Assembly (NCBI RefSeq): GCF_029888045.1
Contig: NZ_JARXRN010000006.1
Span: 1 to 64,000 of the forward strand
Length of the DNA: 64,000 bases
Origin: Luteimonas rhizosphaericola
Lineage (GTDB): Bacteria; Pseudomonadota; Gammaproteobacteria; Xanthomonadales; Xanthomonadaceae
Direction of reading: 5' to 3'
Shown: one piece after another, positions 62,934 through 64,000 of the stretch
Layout of the letters: each line of letters starts with the position of its first letter
Numbering within the stretch: the first letter of the stretch is position 1
The notes under the pieces: model-generated
Database searches by the model: none
The model's input: only the letters and a program-made list of their open reading frames with translations
Told to the model about the DNA's origin: nothing
Position numbers and translations under genes: made by a program

Positions 62934-64000
62934 TCACAGGCGCTCGTACGCCGGCAGGGTCAGGAACTCTTCCAGCGTGTCGCGTCGCGTCAGCGCTTCG
63001 AGCATTGCGATCGCCTCGGGGATGCGCGCCGCGCCCACCACCGGCTGCGCCGCCAGGCGCGAGGGCAGCCCCAGCAGCACGCGGTCGAACAGGGCCTCGT
63101 CGATCACCGTGCCGTCGTCCAGGTGCAGCGGGCAGCGCGCGCCGTCGGCGGCGGCGGGCACGCGGCCGATCGGCTGGTCGGCATGGTGCAGCCACTGCCA
63201 CAACTGGGCGCGCGCGATCTCCGCGGTCGCCGCGTCCTCCATCAGCCAGTGGATCGGCACGCAGCCGTTGCCGTCGAGCCAGGCGGCGAGGTAGCGCACG
63301 CACACCTCGACGTTGTTCTCGAAGCCGATGCGCGTGATCGTGCCCAGCGAGGGCGCCAGCAGGTCCGCCGCGGTGACGACCACCTCCTCGCGCCCGAGGT
63401 GCTGCTGGTGCCTGGTCGGCATGCGCTGGTCGAACACCTCGCGGGCCAGCGGGATCAGCGCCGGGTGCGCCACCCAGGTGCCGTCGTGCCCGGCGGTGAC
63501 CTCGCGCAGCTTGTCCGCGCGCACCCGCGCCAGCGCGCGTTCGTTGGCTTCCTCGTCGTTGCCGATGGGAATCTGCGCGGCCATGCCGCCCATCGCATGC
63601 GCACCGCGGCGGTGGCAGGTCTGGATCAGCAGTTCCGAGTAGGCCTTGAGGAACGGCTGGGTCATCGTCACCTGCCCGCGCTCGGGCAGCACCCGGTCGC
63701 GGTGCGCGCGCAGGGTCTTGATGTAGGAGAAGATGTAGTCCCAGCGCCCGCAGTTCAGTCCCGCGATGCGTGTGCGCAGCGCGTGCAGGATCTCGTCCAT
63801 CTCGAATGCGGCCGGCAGGGTCTCGATCAGCACCGTGACCTTGATCTGCCCCCGCGGCAGCCCGAGTTCGCCCTCGATGTGGGCCAGCACGTCGTCCCAC
63901 AGCGCCGCCTCTTCCATCGACTGCAGCTTGGGCAGGTAGGCGTACGGGCCACGGTCCTTCGCCGCGAGCGCGGCGGCGTTGTGCCAGGCGAACAGCCCCA
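62934..64000 (-). CDS. aceB: Malate synthase A, C-terminal part
   Basis: The frame stays open to the window edge, so the start lies beyond 64000; 355 residues are visible. The N-most visible part, LFAWHNAAALAAKDRGPYAY, and then ETLPAAFEMDEILHALR, GLNCGRWDYIFSYIK and AHAMGGMAAQIPI, are malate synthase A signatures. The catalytic aspartate lies in MEDAATAEI. The enzyme condenses glyoxylate with acetyl-CoA to malate. With aceA it allows growth on acetate or fatty acids. Confidence 0.96.
   Translation of the reverse strand, partial: GLFAWHNAAALAAKDRGPYAYLPKLQSMEEAALWDDVLAHIEGELGLPRGQIKVTVLIETLPAAFEMDEILHALRTRIAGLNCGRWDYIFSYIKTLRAHRDRVLPERGQVTMTQPFLKAYSELLIQTCHRRGAHAMGGMAAQIPIGNDEEANERALARVRADKLREVTAGHDGTWVAHPALIPLAREVFDQRMPTRHQQHLGREEVVVTAADLLAPSLGTITRIGFENNVEVCVRYLAAWLDGNGCVPIHWLMEDAATAEIARAQLWQWLHHADQPIGRVPAAADGARCPLHLDDGTVIDEALFDRVLLGLPSRLAAQPVVGAARIPEAIAMLEALTRRDTLEEFLTLPAYERL

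Overview
The window is GC-rich throughout and densely coding. It looks like chromosome of a gammaproteobacterium of the Xanthomonadaceae (Lysobacter/Luteimonas-like). The gene content supports this: a cyanide-insensitive-type bd oxidase, a TorF-type porin beside glnK-amtB, LigD-Ku, TPR-sulfotransferase, tail-collar (MdpB-like) proteins and aceBA. The taxon is inferred from gene content and could not be checked by a search. No tRNA, rRNA, CRISPR array or insertion sequence was recognised.

Layout. 1-9389 (+): signalling block with the end of a chemoreceptor, a GGDEF-EAL protein, cheR, cheD, cheB, a receptor without a sensor domain, a Cache histidine kinase and an HDOD protein. 9415-12043 (-): quinol oxidase cydA-cydB-small subunit. 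12839-18576 (+): glycine-zipper protein, then the non-homologous end-joining pair ligD-ku and a short-chain dehydrogenase with a basic tail. 18647-19417 (-): amidase lipoprotein, followed by a 650-bp gene-free stretch holding two copies of a structured repeat. 20068-24246 (-): nitrogen block amtB, glnK, torF porin and glnA; glnA has a consensus sigma-54 promoter. 24482-32988: three tail-collar paralogues plus GNAT (-), a DUF6916 protein (+) and a divergent 1904-residue Ig/Calx-beta autotransporter (+).

33099-36974 (+): FAD amine oxidase, uppP, VOC protein, YceI. 36994-38926 (-): ECF42-type sigma factor and VOC protein. 39100-39915 (+): META/DUF4377 lipoprotein. 39967-46081 (-): PEBP, TPR-sulfotransferase, YheT-like hydrolase, lysophospholipid acyltransferase, thioesterase, DUF1232 protein and a 60-residue protein sharing its C-terminal tail. 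46392-50118 (-): operon parA-like, sixA, yceI, phospholipase D. 50232-52991 (+): acyltransferase and AAA ATPase. 53139-58199 (-): S9 peptidase, gamma-glutamyltransferase, TPR protein. 58374-60743 (+): lipase and ankyrin lipoprotein, a candidate effector-immunity pair. 60868-64000 (-): small secreted protein, isocitrate lyase, and malate synthase cut by the window edge.

Most genes are housekeeping or ordinary accessory functions. The least explained parts are the two covarying structured repeats near 19.7-19.9 kb, the collar/DUF6916/autotransporter locus, the lipase-ankyrin pair, and the C-terminal tail shared by two neighbouring proteins at 45-46 kb.
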